A DNA stretch of 43,867 nucleotides from Rhodobacter sp. (lineage in GTDB: Bacteria > Pseudomonadota > Alphaproteobacteria > Rhodobacterales > Rhodobacteraceae), in the NCBI GenBank assembly GCA_027487575.1, contig JAIYDJ010000016.1, forward strand, positions 1 through 43,867, written 5' to 3'. Below are positions 26,495-35,960 of this stretch, one piece after another; position 1 is the stretch's first letter, and each line of letters opens with the position of its first letter. Under the pieces are notes generated by a model. It worked only from the letters and a program-made list of their open reading frames with translations. It was not told the origin of the DNA and made no database searches. Position numbers and translations under genes: made by a program.

Positions 26495-27215
26495 AATCGT
26501 CCTCGACACCGAAACCACCGGGCTCGACCCCGCCAGTGGCGACCGCATCGTCGAAATCGGCGCTGTCGAGCTGTTCAACCACCTGCCCACCGGCAGAACC
26601 TATCATCAATACCTCAATCCCCAGCGCGCGATGCCCCCCGAAGCGTTCGAGGTGCATGGCCTTGGCGACGATTTCCTGCGCGACAAACCGCTTTTCGCGT
26701 CCGTCGCCACCGAATTTCTGGCGTTCATCGCCGACTCGCCGCTGGTCATTCACAATGCCGCCTTCGACATGAAGTTTCTCAACGCCGAACTCGTCCGGTC
26801 CGGTCATCCCCCGCTGCAGAACAGTCGCGCGACTGATACCTTGATGATATCACGACAGAAATTCCCAGGTTCTCCGGCCTCTCTCGATGCCTTGTGCCGC
26901 CGCTTCGGCATCGACAATTCGGGTCGTGCGAAACATGGCGCGCTGCTGGACAGCGAAATCCTTGCCGAGGTCTATCTGGAACTCGTCGGCGGTCGCCAAC
27001 CCGATTTCGGCCTGTCCCCCGAACAGCAGCGCAGGGGCCGCGAGGCGACCGGGACCGAGGCTTGGCGCCCCCGTCCCCGGCCGGTGCCCTTGCCGCCCCG
27101 CCTGACCGCAGAAGAGGCCGCGGCGCATCAGGCCTTCATCGGCAAGATGGGTGATACGGCGATCTGGACCAAGCGGATCGACACCCGCCCCGCCTTCCCG
27201 CCCCCGAAAACCTGA
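26487..27215 (+). CDS. dnaQ: DNA polymerase III epsilon subunit (proofreading exonuclease)
   Basis: DnaQ (242 residues) is the 3'-5' proofreading exonuclease of the replicase. The DEDDh motifs are visible: Exo I in [11 protein letters not shown], Exo II in [11 protein letters not shown] and Exo III in [18 protein letters not shown]. The last 60 residues are Pro/Arg-rich and end in a segment ([16 protein letters not shown]) that probably binds the polymerase subunit. The extension upstream of 26487 reads into coaE and was rejected. Confidence 0.96.
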   Translation: MREIVLDTETTGLDPASGDRIVEIGAVELFNHLPTGRTYHQYLNPQRAMPPEAFEVHGLGDDFLRDKPLFASVATEFLAFIADSPLVIHNAAFDMKFLNAELVRSGHPPLQNSRATDTLMISRQKFPGSPASLDALCRRFGIDNSGRAKHGALLDSEILAEVYLELVGGRQPDFGLSPEQQRRGREATGTEAWRPRPRPVPLPPRLTAEEAAAHQAFIGKMGDTAIWTKRIDTRPAFPPPKT

Positions 27216-27259
27216 CCCGCGCGACACATGATCGGCTCGGCAGCGCGGTGAAATGATGG

Positions 27260-29293
27260 TCAGATCACCCGCACCAGCCGCAAAGCATCATGGATCGCCG
27301 CATGCGTGTTGCGCGCTGCAACCGCATCCCCGACCCGGAACAGCCGGAACCCCGTCGGCCCACCCGTCAGCATCTGCGCCTGTCCGGCAACCAGTGCCTC
27401 ATAATCCACCGCGCCAAAGTTCTGCGACAGCGGTTTCAGGTCGAAATACAAGTCCGCCAGTGGCTGCGTGGCGTGATTCACCACCACCTGATCGTAGACA
27501 GTCGACCGAACCGCGCCGGAATAGTCTGTCCCCACCGTGGCCCTGATCCGGTTGCCGTCCCGCGCAACGCCCCGCAGCCGCCATGCGACCGTGAACACGG
27601 TGTCGCGCGCCTGCAGCGCGCGCATGTAGGGCACCAGGTTCATCCCCATCACCTCCGGGGCAAAGGTCCGGTCCGGGGTCATCACCTCCACATGACTTCC
27701 GGCCTCGGCCAGAAGTTGCGCTGCCTGCATCGCGGTGTGGTCCCCCGCATCGTCGTAAAGCAGAACCTGGGTGCCGGGCTTCACGTCGCCCGAAAGGATA
27801 TCCCATGCCGAAACCGTCAGGTCATTGCCGAAGCTCAGAATATCCTTCTCGGGCAACCCCCCTGTCGCCACGATGACCACATCCGGCGCGCAGGACAGGA
27901 CGTCGGATGCCTCTGCCCAGGTGTTGAAGCGGAACTCCACCCCCCGGGCTGCGCACTGCGCCAGTCGCCAGTCGATGATGCCGATCATCTCGCGCCGCCG
28001 CGCCGTCTGCGCGGTCAGCCGGACCTGCCCGCCCGCCTGCGCCGCGGCCTCGAACACCGTCACCCGGTGCCCCCGCTCGGCCGCCACCCGCGCCGCCTCC
28101 AGCCCCGCAGGCCCGGCGCCCACGACCACCACATGCCGAACCACCTCTGACCGATCCACCTCATGCGGCAGCGTCTCTTCGCGCCCGGTTGAAGGGTTGT
28201 GGATGCACAGCGCCATCCCGCCCTGATAGATCCGGTCCAGACAATATGTTGCCCCGACGCAGGGCCGGATATCCGCCTCGCGTCCTTCGATGATCTTGCG
28301 CACGATGTGCGGGTCCGCCATATGCGCCCGCGTCATCCCGACCATGTCCAACTGTCCCGAGGCAATCGCGTGCCGCGCCGTCGCCACGTCCGGAATCCGC
28401 GCCGCATGGAAGGTCGGCAACCCCACCTCGGCCCGCACCCGCCCGGCAAAATCCAGATGCGGGGCCGATGCCATGCCCTGCACCGGAATCACGTCGGTCA
28501 GCGCCGCGTCCGTGTGGATGCGCCCCCGGATGATGTTCAGAAAATCGACCAGAGCCGAATCCCGGAACATTTTCCCGATTGCCACCCCTTCATCGACTGA
28601 AATGCCCCCCCTTTCGGCCTCGTCCGCCGTGTACCGCACGCCCAGCAGGAAGTTTTCCCCCACCCGTTTGCGGCAGGCAGCCAGCACCTCCATCGCGAAC
28701 CGCGCCCGGTTTTCCAGACTGCCGCCATAGGGCGCGGCCAGTGTGTTGGTCAGCGGCGACAGGAACTGGTCCATCAGATGCCCGTAGCATTCGAACTCCA
28801 CGCCATCCAATCCCGCCGCCTGCATGCGTTCTGCCGCGTCGGCGTAATCCGCGATGATGCGCGCGATGTCCCAATCCTCGACCACCTTCGGAAAGGCCCG
28901 GTGCGACGGTTCCCGCGACGGCCCCGCGCCCAGAACCGGCAGCCAGTCGCCCTTGTCCCAGCGCGTCCGCCGCCCGAGGTGCGTCAACTGTATCATCACC
29001 GCCGCCCCCGCCTCGTGGCAGTCATCGGCCAGCCGCCGCATCCAGGGCACCACCTCGTCCTTGTAGGCCAGGATGTTGTTGAACACGGGCGGGCTGTCCT
29101 TCGACACTGCCGCCGACCCCGCCGTCATGGTCAGCGCGACCCCCGCCTTTGCCCGCTCCAGGTGATACAGCCGGTAGCGGTCCTTCGGCATCCCGTCTTC
29201 GGGATAGGCCGGTTCATGGCTGGTGGTCATGATCCGGTTGCGAAGCGTCAGATGCTTCAACTGATAGGGCTGCAGCAGCGGGTCTTTGGACAT
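27260..29293 (-). CDS. DgcA-like flavin oxidoreductase/N-demethylase
   Basis: A 677-residue two-part flavoenzyme. Residues 1 to about 350 form an Old-Yellow-Enzyme TIM barrel (LTLRNRIMTTSHEPAYPEDGMPKDRY, IQLTHLGRRTRWD, RAHMADPHIVRKI). A FeS segment CVGATYCLDRIYQGG follows, then a pyridine-nucleotide FAD domain (VVVVGAGPAGLEAARVAAERGH), and it ends NTHAAIHDALRLVRVI. The layout resembles trimethylamine dehydrogenase and especially DgcA/N-methylproline-demethylase-type enzymes. Where the trimethylamine dehydrogenase cluster motif has CxxC, the second Cys is Ala here. The ATG at 29293 follows GGAGG at 7 bases. It is 91 bases after hutU on the same strand. Its substrate (dimethylglycine, N-methylproline or another methylated amine) is not determined. 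Confidence 0.85.
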   Translation of the reverse strand: MSKDPLLQPYQLKHLTLRNRIMTTSHEPAYPEDGMPKDRYRLYHLERAKAGVALTMTAGSAAVSKDSPPVFNNILAYKDEVVPWMRRLADDCHEAGAAVMIQLTHLGRRTRWDKGDWLPVLGAGPSREPSHRAFPKVVEDWDIARIIADYADAAERMQAAGLDGVEFECYGHLMDQFLSPLTNTLAAPYGGSLENRARFAMEVLAACRKRVGENFLLGVRYTADEAERGGISVDEGVAIGKMFRDSALVDFLNIIRGRIHTDAALTDVIPVQGMASAPHLDFAGRVRAEVGLPTFHAARIPDVATARHAIASGQLDMVGMTRAHMADPHIVRKIIEGREADIRPCVGATYCLDRIYQGGMALCIHNPSTGREETLPHEVDRSEVVRHVVVVGAGPAGLEAARVAAERGHRVTVFEAAAQAGGQVRLTAQTARRREMIGIIDWRLAQCAARGVEFRFNTWAEASDVLSCAPDVVIVATGGLPEKDILSFGNDLTVSAWDILSGDVKPGTQVLLYDDAGDHTAMQAAQLLAEAGSHVEVMTPDRTFAPEVMGMNLVPYMRALQARDTVFTVAWRLRGVARDGNRIRATVGTDYSGAVRSTVYDQVVVNHATQPLADLYFDLKPLSQNFGAVDYEALVAGQAQMLTGGPTGFRLFRVGDAVAARNTHAAIHDALRLVRVI

Positions 29294-29342
29294 GGTCACA
29301 CCTCCGGCTTTCCCTCAGCCTAGGCGCGACCATCTCCCGCCA

Positions 29343-29371
29343 ATCGCAGAAACCCGACAGATGAAGGTCAA
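29343..29371 (-). promoter_or_regulatory. Weak candidate promoter upstream of the DgcA-like gene
   Basis: On the minus strand TTGACC is followed after 17 bases by TGCGAT, within the 91-base gap after hutU. The -10 matches poorly, so read-through from hut is equally likely. Confidence 0.3.
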
Positions 29372-29384
29372 TTCCGGCCGCGGC

Positions 29385-31067
29385 TCAGGTCTCCAGAATC
29401 GTTGGCAGGCGCAGTCCCTGTTCGCGCGCGCAGGCGACAGCCGTCTCATAGCCCGCATCCGCATGCCGCCAGACGCCGGATGCCGGGTCGTTCCACAACA
29501 CCCGCTCCAGCCGCCGCGCCGCCTCGCGCGTGCCATCGGCCACGATGACAACGCCGGAATGCTGCGAAAATCCCATCCCCACGCCACCGCCATGGTGGAT
29601 CGAAACCCAGGTCGCCCCCGAGGCGGTATTGACCAGCGCATTCAGCAGCGGCCAGTCCGAAACCGCATCCGACCCGTCCTTCATGCTCTCTGTCTCGCGG
29701 TTGGGCGAGGCGACCGAACCCGCATCCAGATGGTCCCGCCCGATCACGATGGGCGCCTTCAACTCTCCACTTGCCACCATCTCGTTGAACATCAGCCCCG
29801 CCCGGTGCCGGTCGCCGAGGCCGATCCAGCAGATGCGCGCGGGCAGCCCCTGAAACGCAATCCGGTCCGCCGCCATGTCCAGCCAGCGGTGCAGATGGTT
29901 GTTTTCGGGGAACAACCGCTTCATCGCCGCGTCGGTCTTGCGGATATCCTCCGGGTCGCCCGAAAGGGCCACCCAGCGGAACGGCCCGATCCCCTTGCAG
30001 AACAGCGGGCGGATATAGGCGGGCACGAATCCGGGGAAGGCAAAGGCAGTCTCCAGCCCTTCATCCTTGGCTACCTGTCTGATGTTGTTGCCATAATCCA
30101 ACGTCGGCACGCCTGCGTTCCAGAAATCCACCATGGCCGCGACGTGGACCTTCATCGACGCCCGCGCGGCCACCTCGACCGATTTCGGGTCACTTTCGCG
30201 CGCGGCCTTCGCCTGTTCCACCGTCCAGCCCTGTGGCAGATACCCGTTCAACGGGTCATGCGCCGAGGTCTGGTCGGTCACGATGTCCGGTCGCGCCCCG
30301 CCCGCAATCATCCGCCGAACCAACTCGGGGAACACATCCGCCGCGTTGCCAAGAAGTCCGACCGACTTCGCCTCTCCCGCCGCCGTCCACCCGGCGATCA
30401 TCGCCAGCGCCTCATCCAGCGTCCGCGCCTTGGCATCGACGTACCGTGTGCGCAGCCGGAAATCGATCCGCGTCTCGTCACACTCCACCGCCAGACAGCA
30501 GGCCTCGGCCATCACGGCCGCCAAGGGCTGCGCGCCCCCCATTCCGCCCAGCCCTGCGGTCAAGATCCAGCGCCCCCGCAGCGACCCGGCATAATGCTGC
30601 CGCCCGGCTTCGGCGAATGTCTCGTAGGTTCCCTGCACGATGCCTTGCGTGCCGATGTAGATCCACGACCCGGCTGTCATCTGGCCGTACATCATCAAGC
30701 CCTTGCGGTCCAATTCGTTGAAATGGTCCCAGGTCGCCCAGTGTGGCACCAGATTCGAATTCGCGATCAAGACGCGCGGCGCATCCGCATGCGTCCGGAC
30801 CACGGCCACGGGACGCCCCGATTGCACCACCAGCGTCTCGTCTGACTCAAGATCGCGCAGCGTGGCCACGATCCGGTCGAAATCGCCCCACGACCGCGCC
30901 GCGCGCCCGATCCCGCCATAGACCACCAGTTCCGCCGGGTTTTCAGCCACATCGGGGTGCAGGTTGTTCATCAGCATCCGCAGCGCGGCTTCGGTCTGCC
31001 AGCTTTTGCAGGTCATCTCGACGCCCGTCGCGGGCAGCACGACACGGGCATTCTTGCGGTCAAACAT
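29385..31067 (-). CDS. hutU: Urocanate hydratase (urocanase)
   Basis: HutU (560 residues) converts urocanate to imidazolonepropionate using tightly bound NAD. The N-terminal half has [30 protein letters not shown] and [13 protein letters not shown]. The NAD-binding glycine-rich part is in [13 protein letters not shown], and the C-terminal active-site region has [14 protein letters not shown] (with the conserved Cys) and [19 protein letters not shown]. The ATG follows GGGAGAG. It is third in the minus-strand hutI-hutH-hutU order, 12 bases after hutH. Confidence 0.97.
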   Translation of the reverse strand: MFDRKNARVVLPATGVEMTCKSWQTEAALRMLMNNLHPDVAENPAELVVYGGIGRAARSWGDFDRIVATLRDLESDETLVVQSGRPVAVVRTHADAPRVLIANSNLVPHWATWDHFNELDRKGLMMYGQMTAGSWIYIGTQGIVQGTYETFAEAGRQHYAGSLRGRWILTAGLGGMGGAQPLAAVMAEACCLAVECDETRIDFRLRTRYVDAKARTLDEALAMIAGWTAAGEAKSVGLLGNAADVFPELVRRMIAGGARPDIVTDQTSAHDPLNGYLPQGWTVEQAKAARESDPKSVEVAARASMKVHVAAMVDFWNAGVPTLDYGNNIRQVAKDEGLETAFAFPGFVPAYIRPLFCKGIGPFRWVALSGDPEDIRKTDAAMKRLFPENNHLHRWLDMAADRIAFQGLPARICWIGLGDRHRAGLMFNEMVASGELKAPIVIGRDHLDAGSVASPNRETESMKDGSDAVSDWPLLNALVNTASGATWVSIHHGGGVGMGFSQHSGVVIVADGTREAARRLERVLWNDPASGVWRHADAGYETAVACAREQGLRLPTILET

Positions 31068-31079
31068 GCGTCTCTCCCA

Positions 31080-32612
31080 TCAAAGCTTTGGTAAATCCAG
31101 TCCGCAGGCCGCCACGAGGCCGCCTTCGGCCACCAACCGTGCCGCCGCCGCAAGGTCCGGGGCCAGATACCGGTCCTCGCCCAGCGTCGCCACATCCTGC
31201 CGTAGCCGCGCAACAACAGACGCCAGCGGAACACTCGTCATCAGTGGCGCACGAAACTCGATCCCCTGTGCGGCACAGATCGCCTCGACGCCAAGGATCA
31301 CGTTCAGGTTCTCGACCATCCGCCCCAGCCGCACCGCGCCATGTGCGGCCATGCTGACGTGGTCTTCCTGATTGGCGCTGGTCGGGGTGCTGTCGGTGAC
31401 GCAAGGCATCGCGATGTGTTTGTTTTCACACATCAATGCCGCCGTGGTCACTTCTGCGATCATCAGGCCAGAATTCAACCCCGGCTTCGGCGTCAGAAAC
31501 GCGGGCAGATCGAAGGACAGCACCGGATCGACCATTAACGCCACCCGGCGTTGCGCAATCGCGCCGATCTCGGACAGCGCCAACGCGATCATGTCTGCGG
31601 CAAACCCCACCGGTTCGGCATGGAAATTCCCGCCAGACACGATCAGCCCCGCCTCGGTCAGCACCAGCGGATTGTCCGTCGCCGCGTTCGCCTCGATCTC
31701 CAGCGTTCCTGCCGCCATCCGCAGAACGTCCATCGCGGCCCCGGTGACCTGCGGCTGACAGCGGATGCAGTAGGGGTCCTGAACCCGGCTATCACCGATC
31801 TGGTGACTTTCGCGAATTTCGGAACCGGCCAGCAGCGCCCGCATCGCCGCCGCCGCTTCGATCTGTCCGGCATGACCGCGCAACGCGTGAATCTCGGGTT
31901 GCAGCGGGGCGGTCGACCCCATGATCGCATCGGTGGACAGCGCCGAGGTGACCAGCGCCGCCTGCGCCGCTGCCCAGCCGTCGAACAGCCCGGCCAGCGC
32001 GAAGGCCGTCGAAAACTGCGTGCCGTTGATGAAGGCCAGCCCCTCTTTCGGACCCAGCGCGACCGGAGCCAGCCCGGCAGCGGCCAGCGCCTCGGCTCCC
32101 GGCAACACCTGGCCCGCCACCTCTGCCTCGCCCTGCCCGATCAGCACGGCGGTCATATGCGCAAGCGGCGCCAGATCGCCCGATGCGCCGACCGATCCCT
32201 GCCCCGGCACAACCGGCGTCACGCCGCGCGCCAGCATCGACTCGAGAAGTTCGATCAGGGCCCAGCGCACCCCCGAAGCCCCCCGCCCAAGGCTGAGAAG
32301 TTTCAGCACCATCATCAAACGCACGTGCCTGCGCGAGATCGGTGCCCCTACCCCGCAGCAATGCGACAGGATCAGATTGCGCTGCAAGGTCGCAGTATCC
32401 TCTGCCGCGATCCGCAGCGACGCAAGCTTGCCGAACCCGGTGTTCACACCGTAGACCGGCGCGTCCCCGGCCGCTGCTGCCGCGATGGCCGCTGCCGCCG
32501 CCTCGACTCCGGGCCTGCAACTGCGGTTCAGCGTCACCGAAACCTCGCGCCGGTACACCAGCGCCAGTTGCGCCAGCGTCGCCTGTCCCGGCGTCAGAAC
32601 CAGATCCGTCAC
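31080..32612 (-). CDS. hutH: Histidine ammonia-lyase
   Basis: HutH (510 residues) removes ammonia from histidine to give urocanate. The MIO cofactor forms from Ala143-Ser144-Gly145 in [14 protein letters not shown]. Other active-site parts are [32 protein letters not shown] and [14 protein letters not shown] longer reading frame reaches 33002 but reads into hutI. I chose the GTG at 32612 because it overlaps the hutI stop (GTGA) and lies 6 bases after GGAGGT, giving the normal family length. Confidence 0.97.
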   Translation of the reverse strand: MTDLVLTPGQATLAQLALVYRREVSVTLNRSCRPGVEAAAAAIAAAAAGDAPVYGVNTGFGKLASLRIAAEDTATLQRNLILSHCCGVGAPISRRHVRLMMVLKLLSLGRGASGVRWALIELLESMLARGVTPVVPGQGSVGASGDLAPLAHMTAVLIGQGEAEVAGQVLPGAEALAAAGLAPVALGPKEGLAFINGTQFSTAFALAGLFDGWAAAQAALVTSALSTDAIMGSTAPLQPEIHALRGHAGQIEAAAAMRALLAGSEIRESHQIGDSRVQDPYCIRCQPQVTGAAMDVLRMAAGTLEIEANAATDNPLVLTEAGLIVSGGNFHAEPVGFAADMIALALSEIGAIAQRRVALMVDPVLSFDLPAFLTPKPGLNSGLMIAEVTTAALMCENKHIAMPCVTDSTPTSANQEDHVSMAAHGAVRLGRMVENLNVILGVEAICAAQGIEFRAPLMTSVPLASVVARLRQDVATLGEDRYLAPDLAAAARLVAEGGLVAACGLDLPKL

Positions 32613-33820
32613 ATCACACCTCCGATGATCCGCCGCCACAGCGGGTTGTACCCGATCCGGTACGCCAGTTCTGCCGGATGGTCGCAATCCCACACCGCCA
32701 GATCGGCCACGCTGCCAACCGCCAGAGTACCCCGCCCCGGCAGGCCCAGGGCGCGCGCGGCGTGCACCGTCACCCCCGCCAACGCCTCGGCCGGGGTCAT
32801 GCGGAACAGCGTGCAGGCCATGTTCATCGCCAGCAGCAGCGATGACATTGGCGATGACCCGGGGTTCATGTCGGTCGCCACGGCCATCGGCACCCCATGC
32901 GACCGCAGCAGGGCAACCGGAGGGGCCTGAACCTCGCGCAGGGTGTAGAATGCCCCCGGCAGAATCACGGCCACGGTCCCTGCTGCCGCCATGGACCGGC
33001 ATCCAGCTTCGTCCAGGTATTCCAGATGGTCCGCCGAAAGTGCGCCATGTGCCGCTGCCAGCGCCGCGCCGCCCAGGTTCGACAACTGTTCGGCGTGCAG
33101 CTTGACGGGCAGCCCCAGTTCGGCTGCCAGCGAAAACACCCGCTGCATCTGGGGCACCGAAAAAGCGATTCCCTCGCAGAACCCGTCCACCGCATCGACC
33201 AGTCCTTCGGCATGGGCTGCGCGCAATGTGGGAAGGCAGATTTCCTCTAGATACGCGTCGGCGCGCCCGGCGTATTCGGACGGAACCGCGTGCGCGCCCA
33301 GAAAACTGGTGCGCACCACCACGGCCCGGATCTGCGCGATGCGCCGCGCCACCCGCAGCATGCGCAATTCGGTATCACGGTCCAACCCGTAGCCCGACTT
33401 GACCTCGATCACCGAAACGCCTTCGGCGATTGCGGCGTCGACACGGGGCAGGGCGCTTGCCAGCAGATCATCTTCGCCAGCGGCCCGCGTGGCCGTCACG
33501 GTCGACATGATCCCCCCGCCCGCCCGCGCGATCTGTTCATAGGTCGCGCCGTTCAACCGCTGCTCGAACTCGGCAGCGCGGTTGCCCCCGTGCACAAGGT
33601 GGGTATGGCAATCGATCAACCCCGGTGTGACCAGCCGCCCGCCCAGATCGTGCTGTGGCAGATGGGCGTGGGCCGCGGGCAGATCGCCCCGCGCGCCGAT
33701 CCAGACAATCCTGCCTTCGCCGACCACCATCGCGCCGTCGTCGATCAGGCCATAGGGCGCGTCCCCCGGCACCATCGTCGCCAGTCGGCAGGACGTGAAA
33801 AGGCCCAAGGTCTGAGGCAC
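32609..33820 (-). CDS. hutI: Imidazolonepropionase
   Basis: HutI (403 residues) is the metal-dependent amidohydrolase that opens the ring of 4-imidazolone-5-propionate to N-formimidoyl-glutamate. Metal and substrate motifs are visible: [62 protein letters not shown] and [11 protein letters not shown]. It is the first gene of the minus-strand hut operon and divergent from hutF across 77 bases containing a likely HutC operator. Confidence 0.97.
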   Translation of the reverse strand: MPQTLGLFTSCRLATMVPGDAPYGLIDDGAMVVGEGRIVWIGARGDLPAAHAHLPQHDLGGRLVTPGLIDCHTHLVHGGNRAAEFEQRLNGATYEQIARAGGGIMSTVTATRAAGEDDLLASALPRVDAAIAEGVSVIEVKSGYGLDRDTELRMLRVARRIAQIRAVVVRTSFLGAHAVPSEYAGRADAYLEEICLPTLRAAHAEGLVDAVDGFCEGIAFSVPQMQRVFSLAAELGLPVKLHAEQLSNLGGAALAAAHGALSADHLEYLDEAGCRSMAAAGTVAVILPGAFYTLREVQAPPVALLRSHGVPMAVATDMNPGSSPMSSLLLAMNMACTLFRMTPAEALAGVTVHAARALGLPGRGTLAVGSVADLAVWDCDHPAELAYRIGYNPLWRRIIGGVM

Positions 33821-33840
33821 GGCAACGATCCCGAAATCGG

Positions 33841-33869
33841 TTGTCTCTGATTATATATGCGACTAACAT
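33841..33869 (+). promoter_or_regulatory. Candidate hutF promoter
   Basis: TTGTCT, then a 17-base spacer, then TAACAT at 33864-33869. The spacing is ideal and the predicted start falls in the palindromic operator that begins three bases later. Confidence 0.5.
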
Positions 33870-33880
33870 CGTTATGTCTA
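33852..33880 (-). promoter_or_regulatory. Candidate hutI promoter
   Basis: On the minus strand TAGACA (one base from TTGACA) is followed after 17 bases by TATATA; a TATAAT at 19 bases is also present. The -35 lies inside the palindromic operator. Confidence 0.5.
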
Positions 33881-33887
33881 TACATAA
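33872..33887. promoter_or_regulatory. Likely HutC operator between hutI and hutF
   Basis: TTATGTCTATACATAA, a 16-base palindrome with one mismatched pair. Its centre GTCTATAC is one base from GTATATAC, the core of TGTATATACA-type HutC/GntR operators. It overlaps the hutI -35 and the predicted hutF start, so one bound repressor could block both directions. The repressor gene hutC lies downstream of hutF. Confidence 0.65.
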
Positions 33888-33897
33888 GGACCTTACC

Positions 33898-35253
33898 ATG
33901 ATTTTCGCTGAACAGGCCTGTTTGCCCCAGGGCTGGGCCAACAACGTGCGCCTGATCCTGCGTGACGGCGACTTGGCGACGATCACTCCCGACGCCGCGC
34001 CGCAGCCCGGCGACGTCCGCGTGAAGACCCTGCTGCCCGCACTGTCCAATGTGCACAGCCACAGCTTTCAGCGCGCGATGGCCGGCATGACCGAACACCG
34101 CGCCGCAGGGCAGGACAGTTTCTGGACATGGCGTGAGCTGATGTATCGGTTCACCGCGTGCCTGTCGCCCGAACAGGTTCAGGCCATCGCGGCCCAGACA
34201 TTCATGGAGATGCAGGAGGCGGGTTTTGCCGCGGTCGGAGAATTCCACTACCTGCACCACCAACCCGGCGGCGCGCCTTACGAGGATCTGGCGGAACTGA
34301 CGTGCCGCATCTACGCCGCCGCCGCCGAAACGGGAATCGGACTGACCCACCTACCGGTTTTCTATACCTATGGCGGGGCTGGAAAACTGCCGTTGGCGCA
34401 GGGCCAGCTTCGGTTCGGCGCGAGCCTTGAACAATACGCCCGCCTGCTTGACGCCGCCCGGTCGGCAGCGCGTCACCTTCCGCCTGATACCCGCGTCGGC
34501 GTCGCCCCGCACTCACTGCGCGCCACCAGTCCGGATGACCTTGCCGCGATCCTGCCACTGGCACGGGGTTGCCCCATCCACATCCACATCTCCGAACAGC
34601 CGCAAGAGGTTGCCGACATAACCCGATGGCTGGGTGCGCGGCCGGTGGACTGGCTGCTGGATCATGCCGATGTCGGTCCGGACTGGTGCCCGATCCACGC
34701 GACCCACATGACGCCCGGTGAAACGAGACGTCTGGCAGAAACCGGAGCGGTCGCAGGACTTTGCCCGATCACCGAGGCGAACCTTGGCGATGGGCCGTTC
34801 GACGGACCCGGCTGGCGCGCGGCCGGCGGCAGGTTCGGCATCGGGTCCGACAGCAACATCCGCATCTCGATGATCGAGGAGCTGCGCACCCTGGAGTACA
34901 GCCAGCGCCTGCGCGATCTTTCTCGCAACGTGATGGTCGACGCAGGCTCGACGGGCAGGGCGCTTTACATGGCTGCGGCCAAGGGGGGCGCACAGGCCTT
35001 GGGCCGCAAGGCGGGGCAGATCGCGCCGGGATACCTTGCCGATCTGACCGCCATCGACCACACGCATCCGGCCCTGTGCGCGCTGACGCCGGCACAACTC
35101 CTCGACGGACTTGTCTTTGCCGCCCCAGACAGCGCGGTGACGGATGTCTGGTCTGCCGGACGCCACATGGTTCGCGATGGCCGCCACATCCACCGTGACC
35201 GGATCGTCGCCGGATGGCGGACATCTGTGGCCGCGCTGACGGCCGATTTGTGA
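33898..35253 (+). CDS. hutF: Formimidoylglutamate deiminase
   Basis: HutF (451 residues) converts N-formimidoylglutamate to N-formylglutamate and ammonia, the five-enzyme branch of histidine degradation. It is an amidohydrolase with PALSNVHSHSFQRAMAGM, GEFHYLHH, VGVAPHSLRATSPDDL, CPIHIHISEQPQEV, WCPIHATHMTPGE and IGSDSNIRISMIEELRTLEY. The ATG at 33898 follows AAGGA; the extension to 33841 would overlap the promoter. No hutG (formylglutamate deformylase) is seen in this window. It shares its last base with the hutC start (TGATG). Confidence 0.96.
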   Translation: MIFAEQACLPQGWANNVRLILRDGDLATITPDAAPQPGDVRVKTLLPALSNVHSHSFQRAMAGMTEHRAAGQDSFWTWRELMYRFTACLSPEQVQAIAAQTFMEMQEAGFAAVGEFHYLHHQPGGAPYEDLAELTCRIYAAAAETGIGLTHLPVFYTYGGAGKLPLAQGQLRFGASLEQYARLLDAARSAARHLPPDTRVGVAPHSLRATSPDDLAAILPLARGCPIHIHISEQPQEVADITRWLGARPVDWLLDHADVGPDWCPIHATHMTPGETRRLAETGAVAGLCPITEANLGDGPFDGPGWRAAGGRFGIGSDSNIRISMIEELRTLEYSQRLRDLSRNVMVDAGSTGRALYMAAAKGGAQALGRKAGQIAPGYLADLTAIDHTHPALCALTPAQLLDGLVFAAPDSAVTDVWSAGRHMVRDGRHIHRDRIVAGWRTSVAALTADL

Positions 35254-35960
35254 TGGCCGGTGACTCCCCAGGCCGCACCACCTACCGCGTGGTGCAGACC
35301 GAAATCCTGCGCCGAATCACCGGCGGCCCGTGGGGGCCGGGCACGCTGTTGCCCACCGAAGAAGACCTTGCGCAGCAATTCGGCTGCGCGCGCGCCACGA
35401 TCAACCGTGCGCTGCGCGAGATTGACGAGCTTGGCCTCATCGACCGTCGACGCAAGTCCGGAACGCGCGTCCGGCTTGCGCCGGTTCGGCAGGCCCGTTT
35501 CGAGATTCCGCTGGTGCGCGCCGAAGTCGAGGCAACCGGCGCGGCCTACCGGTATTCCCTTGTGCATCGTGAAATGCCTGATGCCCCGGACTGGCTACGC
35601 GCCCGCCTGAACCTTGCGCCGGGGGCTGTGGCGCTGCATCTGATCTGCATGCATTTTGCAGACGGCGCGCCCTATCAACTCGAGGACCGCTGGATAAACA
35701 TCACTGCCCTGCCGCAAGCCGAGGATCACGACTTTGACCTGCAGGGCCCGAACGAATGGCTGATCGCAACCGTGCCCTTTTCAGAGGTTGAAATCAGTTT
35801 TGAGGCCACGGCTGCCGGTGTCGCAGAGGTGACGCACCTGAACCACCGCAGCGGCGACCCGGTGTTTCACGTGAAACGCACGACCTGGTGGCAGGGTGCC
35901 GCAATCACCCATGTCGGACTCAGCTATCGCGCAGGCCACCGGATGACCGCGCGCTATTAG
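35253..35960 (+). CDS. hutC: Histidine-utilisation repressor HutC (GntR family)
   Basis: HutC (235 residues) represses hut genes and is released by urocanate. It has an N-terminal winged helix (YRVVQTEILRRITGGPWGPGTLLPTEEDLAQQFGCARATINRALREIDELGLIDRRRKSGTRV) and a C-terminal UTRA ligand-binding domain (ARFEIPLVRAEVEATGAAYRY, then VALHLICMHFADGAPYQLEDRWIN). The ATG at 35253 overlaps the hutF stop. parS site 5 lies within codons for VFHVKRT near the C-terminus. The stop overlaps the convergent glpR-like stop by 4 bases. Confidence 0.95.
   Translation: MAGDSPGRTTYRVVQTEILRRITGGPWGPGTLLPTEEDLAQQFGCARATINRALREIDELGLIDRRRKSGTRVRLAPVRQARFEIPLVRAEVEATGAAYRYSLVHREMPDAPDWLRARLNLAPGAVALHLICMHFADGAPYQLEDRWINITALPQAEDHDFDLQGPNEWLIATVPFSEVEISFEATAAGVAEVTHLNHRSGDPVFHVKRTTWWQGAAITHVGLSYRAGHRMTARY
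35863..35878. other. parS: parS site 5 (inside hutC)
   Basis: TGTTTCACGTGAAACG, 15 of 16 bases as in the perfect palindrome, with the CACGTG core and both arms intact. It lies inside hutC, about 18 kb from the parB start and on the opposite side of the candidate oriC from parAB. Confidence 0.85.

Noticed and set aside
27216-27259. Terminator between convergent dnaQ and the demethylase gene
   Set aside because: Only a weak CCGCGC/GCGCGG pair with a long loop; not convincing.
29286-30845. 519-codon plus-strand frame opposite hutU
   Set aside because: Shadow of a canonical urocanase gene; His/Arg/Pro-rich translation with no motif.
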